This document shows, piece by piece, positions 53,541 to 62,329 of a stretch of DNA of 64,000 nt. Both the position numbers and the translations under genes were made by a program. Under the pieces are notes generated by a model, which was not told the DNA's origin, searched no databases, and saw only the letters and a program-made list of their open reading frames with translations. Each line of letters opens with the position of its first letter. Within the stretch, counting starts at the first letter, position 1. This stretch comes from Bathynomus jamesi (taxonomy: Eukaryota > Arthropoda > Malacostraca > Isopoda > Cirolanidae), in assembly GCA_023014485.1 (NCBI GenBank), contig JAJOZX010012082.1:1-64000 (forward strand), in the 5' to 3' direction.

Positions 53541-53996
53541 TCCTGAGGAACTAAATGGAAATTTTCGTTCCAGTTTCTTAAGTATTATGTAACATCAAAT
53601 AATTCAGTTTTAATATGATCTATAAAACAGATTAAAATCAGTGACAATTTGTGTTTCAATACCGTGAATTTTAAAACAGTTTGTAGGCCTACCCTATAAA
53701 TGTAATTGACTTATCACACCAGAATACAAATGAAAAACAGATTTCTGTTATTTCTTTGAAAATAGGTGAAATAATACAATTTGGGGTGCTGATTCCAAAT
53801 CTGGTATCAGTTTTTTGCTATCACATCAGATTTTCTCACAAAATCAATAATAACACTTCCTGATTTTATACACAGGATATAAACATATTAGATGAAACAT
53901 TTAATTAAAAACTTTCAACTTCACACCAAAAGAACTTTATTTTAATCTGAGTAAAAGAACAGTAATACAATAAAATTCACAAAGATTCATTTTAGA

Positions 53997-56555
53997 TTAC
54001 TTTTCTTGGGTGATTTTCCTCTCTTTAGATGTCTTTTGGAAATTTGGTTCGGAAACATCTCTCTTCAAACACCAACAGTAGTCAGCCATCATATTAACAT
54101 TCCATCTTCCTTCATATCGTTTTTCCATGTTTTTTGTCTTGATGGAACCTTTCACCTTGCTCTTCACTAACCGCTCCAAGGTTCTCAGGGAAGTACTACA
54201 AATGGCTGTGAACGAAATGCACTTTTACACTCGTGTCGCAACCAAGTTTTTCATACCATTTCAATATACAGGGTGTACATAAAGTCAGGATCTATTTTTG
54301 TGAAGCACTTGGAAATTATATGGAATTCAATCCTAAAATGATAAAGTGGTAACACTTATTAAATAATTAAGAGTAGGATTCGACGTGACGCCCATCAGTA
54401 TCCCTGCACAGCTCAAATCGTTCCGCAGCATTTCTAAACACATTCTGGAGCATTTGCGGGGTTATGTTATCCGCAGCAGTTCGTATACGTGTACGTAAGT
54501 TTTCAAGACTCGTAATCTTCGTCTGATAGACGTGCGATTTGATAAAGCCCCATGCAAAGAAATCTAAAGGGGTTAAATCTGGTGATCTCGCTGGCCAAGG
54601 TCTGTTGCTTCCGCGTCCGATCCAGCGATTTGGAAAACGTCCATTTAGATAATCCTGAACAATTTTGGCATAGTGACAAGGAGCACCATCATGTTGATAG
54701 ACGACGGTACTAACAATCCTATCCCCGTCGTCTATCAACATGATGGTGCTCCTTGTCACTATGCCAAAATTGTTCAGGATTATCTAAATGGACGTTTTCC
54801 AAATCGCTGGATCGGACGCGGAAGCAACAGACCTTGGCCAGCGAGATCACCAGATTTAACCCCTTTAGATTTCTTTGCATGGGGCTTTATCAAATCGCAC
54901 GTCTATCAGACGAAGATTACGAGTCTTGAAAACTTACGTACACGGATACGAACTGCTGCAGATAACATAACCCCGCAAATGCTCCAGAATGTGTTTAGAA
55001 ATGCTGCGGAACGATTTGAGCTGTGCAGGGATACTGATGGGCGTCACGTCGAATCCTACTCTTAATTATTTAATAAATGTTACCACTTTATCATTTTAGG
55101 ATTGAATTCCATATAATTTCCAAGTGCTTCACAAAAATAGATCCTGACTTTATGTACACCCTGTATGGCTAATAATTATTCTATAATCTTTGGCTTTATG
55201 GTTTCCTAGAAAATTTTCAACAACATTTTTGAATGATATCCAAGCCGCTTTCTCCACATTTGACACTGAATCAAGAAAGTTGTCATCTTTCGTTAGTTTC
55301 CGTATTTGAGCCATCGAACACCCAAGCTTTTATTTTCTCTTCACTTAGAGAAAAGAATTGGTCAAAAATGTATTTGAAACATTTGCTATCTCTATCCAAA
55401 GCCTTTACAAATTGATTCATTATCCCCAGTTTAATGTGTAATGGTGGTAGCAACACTTTTGCAAGTGTCACAAGAGGTTCGTTGGTAACATTTTTGCTGC
55501 CTCTTAAGTTAGTTCTTTGGGGCCACTCCTCCTTTTTTCCACTGATCAGCCTTTGCTCTGCTGTCCCACAATCCCACTCACATATAAAGCAAAGCATCTT
55601 TGTATATCCAGATTGTTGGCCAAGAAACATGGATATCACCTTCAAATCTCCACAAATGATCCAGTTACTATATTTTATTTTATCTAGAAGGAATTTCATA
55701 TCATAATTTTCTTTCATATGGACAGAGTGGCCAATGGGGATGGATACCAGTTGATTGCCATTATGCAGAAAAACAGCTTTTAGACTTGACTTTGAACTGT
55801 CAATGAACAATCTCCACCCTTTTGGATCATAGTCTGTGCCCATAGTATTCATAAGACCAGATATGTCAGTACATAATAGTAGAGAACCATCCACAGAGAA
55901 GAATTGAACAAATTCTTGTTCTCTGCTCCCTTACCAGGAATATGAATTTCCAGCAGCCAGTAAATTTCTTTCACTCAACCTGCATCCCAGGAGTTGGGCA
56001 GCATCTTTCGGTAGGTCAAGATCTCGTACAAGCTCATTCAGTTCTGCCTGAGTGAATAACTGCGGGTCTTTAGAACTCTTATCATCAATTTCAAAGACAC
56101 TGTGATCGCTAAGTTCCGTGTCAGATTTAGAAACTTCATGAAGTTCTTTGGGGCATGCAGGAATGGGAACATCATCACTGTGTGGAACGGATGGCAGATG
56201 ACAATGATGGATACACAATGAATTATTTATTCTTGGAGCTGAATCCCTTAATATTAAACAAATAGAAATAACAGTCTTGGGTATGATCTTTGGGTTCACG
56301 CCAAGCCATAGGTATACCAAAAGGTAAGGACTTCCTTTTGCCTTGAACACATTGCCTCAAATTCTCCACATATGATCGGCATACACTGTGCGGAGCCCAT
56401 GACTTATCCTGATCACCAAGCTTTACACCGAAATAAGCGAGATATTATTTTCTTGCAAATTCTGTGATATTCTGTCTCTGCTTTACTGATTGGAAATTAC
56501 CACATATATAACAAAACAAATCTGGGTGGTTCTTGCAAGAACGAGACTTAGACAT
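53997..56555 (-). pseudogene. unclassified multicopy transposon-like gene, split by palindrome
   Basis: The minus-strand ATG at 56555 opens MSKSRSCKNHPDLFCYICGN, a Cys/His-rich start. Then SWAPHSVCRSYVENLRQC, PFGIPMAWREPKDH, FTQAELNELVRDLDLPKDAA (56050), GTDYDPKGWRLFIDSSKSSL, IPIGHSVHMKENYD, WIICGDLKVISMFLGQQSGY, MLCFICEWDCG and LLPPLHIKLGIMNQFVKALD follow. The frame resumes beyond the mariner insertion with KWYEKLGCDTSVKVHFVHSH and RWNVNMMADYCWCLKRDV. About 550 residues with a few stops and one frameshift at about 55900. I recognise it as a protein that recurs in arthropod genomes, but I know no assigned superfamily or activity. The aromatic/Asp pattern could belong to a nuclease core. Confidence 0.6.
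54269..55163. mobile_element. 895 bp near-perfect palindrome of a DD41D mariner half
   Basis: The two arms, 54269-54707 and 54725-55163, are inverted copies around a 17 bp spacer. Position x pairs with 109432 minus x along the whole length, with no gaps found. I noticed only about two mismatches. Each arm ends CAGGGTGTACATAAAGTCAG and abuts TA. Each encodes the transposase C-terminal half (frames 54367-54759 minus and 54673-55065 plus): YQHDGAPCHYAKIVQDYLNG, WPARSPDLTPLDFFAWGF. 41 residues lie between the two Asp, the DD41D spacing. It sits inside the gene at 53997-56555. A transcript would fold into a hairpin of about 440 bp. No full transposase is encoded. Confidence 0.95.
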
Positions 56556-57099
56556 TGTTGGTGAAGTGAATCCGTGAATCTATGATGTGAATGCGTGAAG
56601 TAAGTCCGTGAATCCGTAACTTTGCACAATTATAGAATCTGAAACAGGAAATAAAAAATTAATAAAAAACAAACAAGTTATTGTTTTAGCAGGCAAAAAA
56701 TGAGACTTTCTACTTCGTAGAATGAGGTATATTTGAGCTTGTATATGCAATTATGCATACTGGTCCAAATAATGATTGCATAATTATGGAGAACAGTGAT
56801 GTGATGGATAAAAACAAAAATAGTTTTCTGTAATTTTATGGGGCAGGAAATAAAAAAATACAGAGTTTTCAAACAGCAATTTACTTGTATACTGATGATA
56901 TTCATCGCTGAAGTGAAATTAATGCTGTTATGCTACCACAAAGTTATTACGTTTCGCTTTTGAACTACGTATATTTCGAAGACGAACTTATTTGTGAGAT
57001 GAATAATGATAGGTGAATCATAAACTAACGTACTCGTGTTCTCTATCGAACTTTAAAGTGAGCCGTAAATTTAATAATTCCTCTATGTTCAGTTTCTAA
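56556..57099. other. spacer
   Basis: GTGAATCCGTGAATC-type short repeats lie at 56565-56620, then AT-rich DNA. No gene recognised. Confidence 0.5.
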
Positions 57100-57500
57100 A
57101 TGTGTTATGAAAAGTTTTTAAAATCCTCTTGGCCATGCAACCAGCGTAACGAGGAGAACCGGGCCCCGAGGTCTCGACGTCATCATCATCAGCCAGTAAT
57201 TTCTCCTTTTCAAGGGGACTTATTTTTCCCGCTTGGTGGCGTTACCGCCCTTTTCAGAGCGTTCAGTTATACTAAATCCTACCTCTATCTAGTCAGACAA
57301 AGCTTGTACAAAATTTCCTACTCTTTTGTGAAATCGAGGAAAAGCCAGGGAGACCATAAATTTACAAAAATACCAGTCATCAAAATTTTGAGCTTCACAT
57401 CCAAAGCCGATGAGACCAAATTCGTGAAGCTCCACTTAAAATCTAAGTGGTTCGTGAGCTTAAAGTAAATTTCAATGTCTCACTAGCTTAAAAATTTCTG
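57100..57500. other. GC-richer block and diverged repeat
   Basis: 57115-57260 is GC- and CpG-richer, with GAGGTCTCGACGTCATC (a TGACGTCG site on the minus strand) and the small palindrome GGCGTTACCGCC. A plus frame at 57100-57468 has no known relative. 57340-57500 resembles 61985-62200 (AATTTTGAGCTTCACATC, GTGGTTCGTGAGCTTA), indicating a diverged duplicate. It could be a promoter or first exon. Confidence 0.35.
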
Positions 57501-57741
57501 TTCACAATATTTCGTATGAAATTATTTACCTGTTATAATGCATGCGTCATCTGAGTAGATATTGGTAGGCTATGCCTACAGCACTAAGATTACATTTACA
57601 GTAGATCATGTTAGGGTAAATTTTCCAAATTAGGTAATCCTTGTTTTTACTAACTCCAAAGTGTACGTGGCTTTTTTAGAAAATCATCATTATATATATA
57701 TATATGAAAATTATTTCACGAAAGTAACGTGAAAAATATTT

Positions 57742-57887
57742 ATGATGAAAAAAACCACGAAGGAAAGGAAACAGAATGGTGCTCAAGCGCTTTCGTCTAA
57801 TGACATCCTCAGTGTTCCTGAGGATGTCATTAGACGAAAGCGCTTGAGCACCATTCTGTTTCCTTTCCTTCGTGGTTTTTTCTTCAT

Positions 57888-57888
<1 letters not shown>
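57742..57888 (+). repeat. snap-back repeat with hammerhead-like motif, in (TA)n
   Basis: Inverted arms of about 71 bp enclose a 5-base loop (57813-57817). (TA)n lies outside at 57692-57703 and 57899-57921. On the plus strand the right arm reads GTGTTC-CTGAGGA-T-GTC-ATTA-GAC-GAAA-GCGCTT-GAGCAC (57812-57851). GTGTTC pairs fully with GAGCAC (one G-U). GTC pairs with GAC. CUGANGA and GAAA are the conserved hammerhead core. AGCGCU is self-complementary and could form stem III in a dimer. There is one extra U between the core and stem II. Location in (TA)n fits a Penelope-like element end. Confidence 0.6.
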
Positions 57889-57921
<33 letters not shown>

Positions 57922-57930
<9 letters not shown>

Positions 57931-58790
57931 CCTCGGTTGATTGCTTTCAACCTGGCGATCCGGTGAAAATTTCGACCAGATTTAATGCCTACAATTGACG
58001 ACAAAAAGCCTATGTTTTTTAGTTAAAAGTTGTGTGTATGTGGAGAGGTCTTCAAAAGACCTTGTTAAGTAGTTTTTGGTTAAATTATTAAATTTATTTG
58101 CCTTCGATATTTAGCGCATCCTAATGGTAAAAGGAAACCACCATACTTTTTTTTTTGAAGTTCGCGTCTGGTTGTAAGTCGCGCGGTTGCCTACCGTATT
58201 TCTCTCTCGATGTAGGCAACTAGGTTACGCAAGGCGTTTGTTAAGTTCAATTAACACAGGCAACTCACTGTGCCTAATTACTCACTAGGATAGGCCTAGC
58301 CTATGGTTTTATTATTTTTTTTTCTACTGAGAACTTGTAGGAAGACTAACACAACTTCCTCGTCCCAGGAAGCTGTTATTTTTTTGTTGCTTAAATTTTG
58401 CTTACGTCCGCAAACGGAAAAACACCAGACGAAATTTTTTTGTATTTTCATTACTTCTCTTATAATTTTCATGAGTCAGTGTGATGGAACATTTTGGTAC
58501 GAAAAAACACGTTCTTGTTTGTTGTTAATGTAGACCCAATGCCTACATAGTCTTTTCTACCTATGGCAATTTTCCCCACTCCCAATAGGCTTCATCGCAA
58601 ATCCTGAGACAGTTTGTAGTTATTCAATACAATAAATTAATATTTTGTATTAAATTATGAAATAAAGGTACCGTATACGATATCATATTGTAGACATGTT
58701 TAAAGTTTAAATTAGGCCTTGCTGTGCACTGTAATATAAAGTGTATGACAGGCGTGTACAATTTTTCCATAATCGTCATCATTCACCGCA
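57922..58790. other. spacer
   Basis: No gene or bounded repeat recognised. Confidence 0.5.
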
Positions 58791-58930
58791 TGTCTGTCTG
58801 TCTGTCTGTCCGTCCGTCCGTCTGTCTCCTCTTCAGGTCCAAACGGCTGGACTGATTTTCTTGCTTGAAACTTGGTGACAACACACTCTGGAATCCTTGG
58901 AGTATTTTTAGCAACTTTTTTCAGATCGGG
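58791..58930 (+). repeat. (TCTG/TCCG)n tract with conserved flank
   Basis: Runs of GTCT and GTCC (58791-58828) lead into AGGTCCAAACGGCTGGACTG and ATTTTCTTGCTTGAAACTTG. A tetranucleotide tract joined to an ACGGCTGGAC.GATTTT tag is a pattern I have met in other invertebrate genomes, probably the end of a mobile element. Confidence 0.55.
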
Positions 58931-58974
58931 TTCCCCGGCAAAAAATTATATACTAAAACACGAAGCACTTAAAT

Positions 58975-59562
58975 TTCAAGATTTTGGTCTTGGGATGTGA
59001 AGCTGAAAAATGTTATAGTTGTTGTTGTTGGTGGTGGTTAGCCGATCAGCCCACCATGATCGAGCAAGCCGGCGCGCGGCGGCACGCAGGTAACCGATCG
59101 CCCTCTCCGGAGTGGACCAGAGGTTCAGCGCACTAGTGATGTTGTGTTGTGTTCTATGTTGTGCTAGAGTGGTACAGTCTGTCATAATGTGTTCATTTGT
59201 TTGTGGTGTGTCCTGGCACAGGTGGCAGGTGTTGTCTGTGGAGTTGTCTAGTCTGTGTTTATGTCTGTAAGTTGGGGTGATGTCCACATCGGAATCGTGC
59301 TAAGTTAACTCGATCCGATCTGCTCAGGCTGGTCTCTGTCAATGGGTGGCGGCTTCGCACCAAGGACCGCATTCGGACCGAGTCGTGTCAGTGCTTTGTG
59401 GGTTAGGTGTGTGACTGTGTGTGTGTATGTGTTTTCTGTACTGTGTGATGTCTGTGGGGCGTGGTATGGAATGGAGTATTTGTTTATAATGTCTCTCTGA
59501 TGTTACCTTAATGATGCGAGGTGTTGGTGCATGATTGTACATGTAGTGGCAAGGGTGTTGTG
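58975..59562 (-). pseudogene. LINE 3' fragment with CCHC tail
   Basis: The minus frame at 58976-59287 reads TPTYRHKHRLDNSTDNTCHL and CQDTPQTNEHIMTDC, a CxxC...H...C module like the C-terminus of RNase-H LINEs (compare about 36910-36957), then LRAAARRLARSWWADR. The upstream frame at 59339-59542 is His/Thr-rich (TQYRKHIHTHSHTPNP). The sequence differs from the 36.6-44.5 kb LINE. Truncated, with a frameshift between the frames. Confidence 0.65.
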
Positions 59563-59666
59563 GGTTAGTAAAACATTTTTGTAGTTGCTTTATTTTGTGA
59601 ATCTTTTGATCTGCTGGCTTTTCTGGCTATAAGGAAAATATAAAATTTTGTAGAAGTGTGGACTGG

Positions 59667-61887
59667 CAGTGACGTGCACAAACTTTCAGAAGGGCAGGGG
59701 CTCAGTTGAAAAAAGGGTACTCCCCTAACATTTTTAAAAATGAAATCCGCAATGCCATATAGGCTATATATATGTATACACACACAAAGAAAAATTTTAA
59801 AATTGTATGTGGTAAATATTCTTAAATTCCATTAAATTCAATGCATTATTTTTGTATATAAAGCTGATTAAAGAAAATAAATGAAAATTTGTTGTAAAAA
59901 GGCATGTCATTCTTTGCAGTTTTGTTTTGTTTATCTGCCGCTTCAAAAGCTTTTTCCAAGGTCTTCTTCTTAAAATTATTCCATCTGACCATACTGATCA
60001 TGTGTGCTTCAGAAGATACATGCTCCTTTATTTTGTCAAGTGCCTGATGCCATTTATTTATTCCAACTGATCTCCATGCTATTTTGGTGTTATATTTGCC
60101 TTCACCCAAAAATAGTCGACAACTGAAGCAATACATAATATCGGTTTCTACAGAGTACTCAAGATAAGGTCTGTTCTCATACCAGTGACTCTGAAAAGAG
60201 CGGCCTCTTTTATTTTTGGGATAGCTTACTACTGGTTGATTTGGACCTACTGAGCAGCATAATTCGCGGAATTCATCATTTACTTTAATGTTAAACTTTT
60301 TTGTGTTAGCTGGATCAGTGGGGTATCTTAGCCCAAGCAAATTTGGAGAATTTTCAGATGTCTCTCCTGTGCTGAAATCTGTTTCTATCCCTTGCATATC
60401 CTCTTGTGTTTCCATTCCTTGTATGTACCCTTGTGCTTCCATCCCTTTTATTATATCCTCTTTATCTCCCAGTTCACCAAACTTAGATACATTCTTTTCT
60501 TCAATAATCTGGGTCTCCATTCTTTCTGCTTCCTGTCCATCAGTTTGGTTATTTGATTTACAATCTAATGCATCCTCTTCTTTACTTAGAACTGTTTCAG
60601 TTTTCTTTTTTTCCTCTTTGTCTGTACCCCTCTCTGCTTCAGTCTTTGATATGCTAGTTTCTTTTCTGCCACTATGTTTTAAATCCAAATAAAATCCTCC
60701 TTGTGTCTCCTCTTTTTCTCCCCTTTTATGTTCTCCAACTTCTTCCTTGCTGGTCTGCACCTCCAAATGTTGTGAATCGTCCAGGTCCTCCTCTCGATCT
60801 TCCATACATTTATGATCATCCAGATCCTGTCCCTTATCTCTAGCGAGGAACCATTTCGACAAGGTTTATTGCCACATGCTAAAGCTTGGAGTTCCTTATC
60901 TCTCCGTTTCTTAGGCCTTTCCTTGCGTGGCATTTTTAGTTCTGAAAGTAAAAAAAAAAATTGCTTCAAAAATATATTTCCCTTCACTTTTATTATCTTA
61001 GGCCTAATCTAATCTAATCTAGGCAGTAGACCTAATTAAGCTTTTGTTAACCAAATTCACAATATTTAATAGCATGCAATTTCTAAATAGTTACTTTACT
61101 TAAACTTTTATAAGTATCAATCAGCAGGATAAAGGGCAGAAGGATCTACCGTAATTGTCGTCTCGCGTGCGGTAAAATTGCATCGTTTTATAATAAATAA
61201 TCTAGTTATTTTTATTCACTTTTAATGAAAATTGTATTGTTTTTAAAAATCAATTTCATATTAAAAATGAAAAGGTTATGATATGTTGTTTAATAAATCA
61301 TTTATTAATTTAATGAAATTCATGCCAGTACTAAAACCCAAAATCCATCGTTTTTGACACACTGGTGGACTGATGGGCCTAGCCTAGTAGGCCTAAGACT
61401 AAGTAGGGGACGTGGACGTTTTTACCAACTTTACGAGTAATGTCATACAATATTTTTTGGAGTAATGTCACACTGCTTTGGATTCCAACTTACCAAATTA
61501 TCAGTGAGAAATCACTAGTTAGCTTAGGTTAACGTAAAATAAACAAACAGTAAACAATACACTCACATACCCGAGAGACGCAATCAACAGTGAACAGCTG
61601 CAGTCAGTGTTACCACTAGGGACGCCCTCCCTGATTGACAAAATAATAGTAACGGTATGTTAAGTTTATTATTCTAATAAAAAAATCATAGATCAAAGTA
61701 ATTCCAGTTTTTAAAATCTGTTGAAGTAGCAGTAACTAAATAAAAATATAACTAATTAATTCAAATTTATGTCGAATCAATATATTTATGAATTTTGACT
61801 AAAAGGGCACTTTTGATATGAAGAAGAAAAAGGGCAGGGGCTCAAGCCCCCCAAGCCCCCCCCCCCCCCCCCCGGTGCACGTGCCTG
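59667..61887 (-). mobile_element. hAT element, TTF zinc-finger type, truncated gene
   Basis: Exact 8 bp duplication TGGACTGG at 59659-59666 and 61888-61895. The ends CAGTGACGTGCACA and TGCACGTGCCTG are inverted hAT-type termini. Both ends also carry AGGGCAGGGGCTCA in direct orientation just inside. A long C run lies near the right end (61857-61873). The element retains only the N-terminal transposase region. Confidence 0.93.
59846..60862 (-). CDS. TTF-type zinc finger protein, transposase N-terminal part
   Basis: A 338-codon frame. The first two thirds are Glu/Lys-rich low complexity (tandem-like GMEAQGYIQGMETQEDMQGI). From about residue 195, KKFNIKVNDEFRELCCSVGP, RGRSFQSHWYENRPYLEYSV and TDIMYCFSCRLFLGEGKYN form a TTF-type zinc finger as in ZMYM/hAT proteins, with the Cys pair and following WHQ...H..S.AH motif. 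The frame ends before the catalytic core. The true start may be upstream: MPRKERPKKRRDKELQALAC lies at about 60931 in another frame, joined by a frameshift near 60860. If expressed it could bind element ends but not cut. Confidence 0.6.
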   Translation of the reverse strand: MSKWFLARDKGQDLDDHKCMEDREEDLDDSQHLEVQTSKEEVGEHKRGEKEETQGGFYLDLKHSGRKETSISKTEAERGTDKEEKKKTETVLSKEEDALDCKSNNQTDGQEAERMETQIIEEKNVSKFGELGDKEDIIKGMEAQGYIQGMETQEDMQGIETDFSTGETSENSPNLLGLRYPTDPANTKKFNIKVNDEFRELCCSVGPNQPVVSYPKNKRGRSFQSHWYENRPYLEYSVETDIMYCFSCRLFLGEGKYNTKIAWRSVGINKWHQALDKIKEHVSSEAHMISMVRWNNFKKKTLEKAFEAADKQNKTAKNDMPFYNKFSFIFFNQLYIQK

Positions 61888-61895
61888 TGGACTGG

Positions 61896-62329
61896 TGACC
61901 TCCGCTATCATTATAGTCTACAAGTAAACCAAGTCCCAACCCGCTTCTACAGAGTTTCCTGCACTGTCATGGAATGAAGAAAATCAAGTCGGTCAATAAA
62001 TTTAGAAAAGAATGTCACCATCAAAATTTTTAGCTACGCATCGGAAGCCATGAAAGGTAAAAAAAAAATTATAAGTTGTATTTGAAATTTAACTGCTTCG
62101 TGAGCTTCAGGTGAAATATGTGAAGCTGCGTTAGTAATTTAAGTGATTCGTGAGCTAATTGTAAATGTTAAACTCTAACTCACTTAAAATGTTCTTAAAA
62201 TATTTTTACTGATGTTAGTCTGCAACAAATTGGATACAGAATAGGTCATTGGGAACTTTTACATTCGCGTCGCATTCTTCTTCGTCAAGAATAAAACATC
62301 CATTTCCTAAACAATATTCTGGATTATAA
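61896..62329. other. spacer with diverged duplicate of 57.3 kb
   Basis: GAAATTTAACTGCTTCGTGA and TTCGTGAGCTAATTGTAAAT echo 57420-57480. No gene recognised. Confidence 0.45.

Noticed and set aside
54367..55065. Two functional transposases in the palindrome
   Set aside because: Each arm holds only the C-terminal half and lacks the DNA-binding domain and first catalytic Asp.
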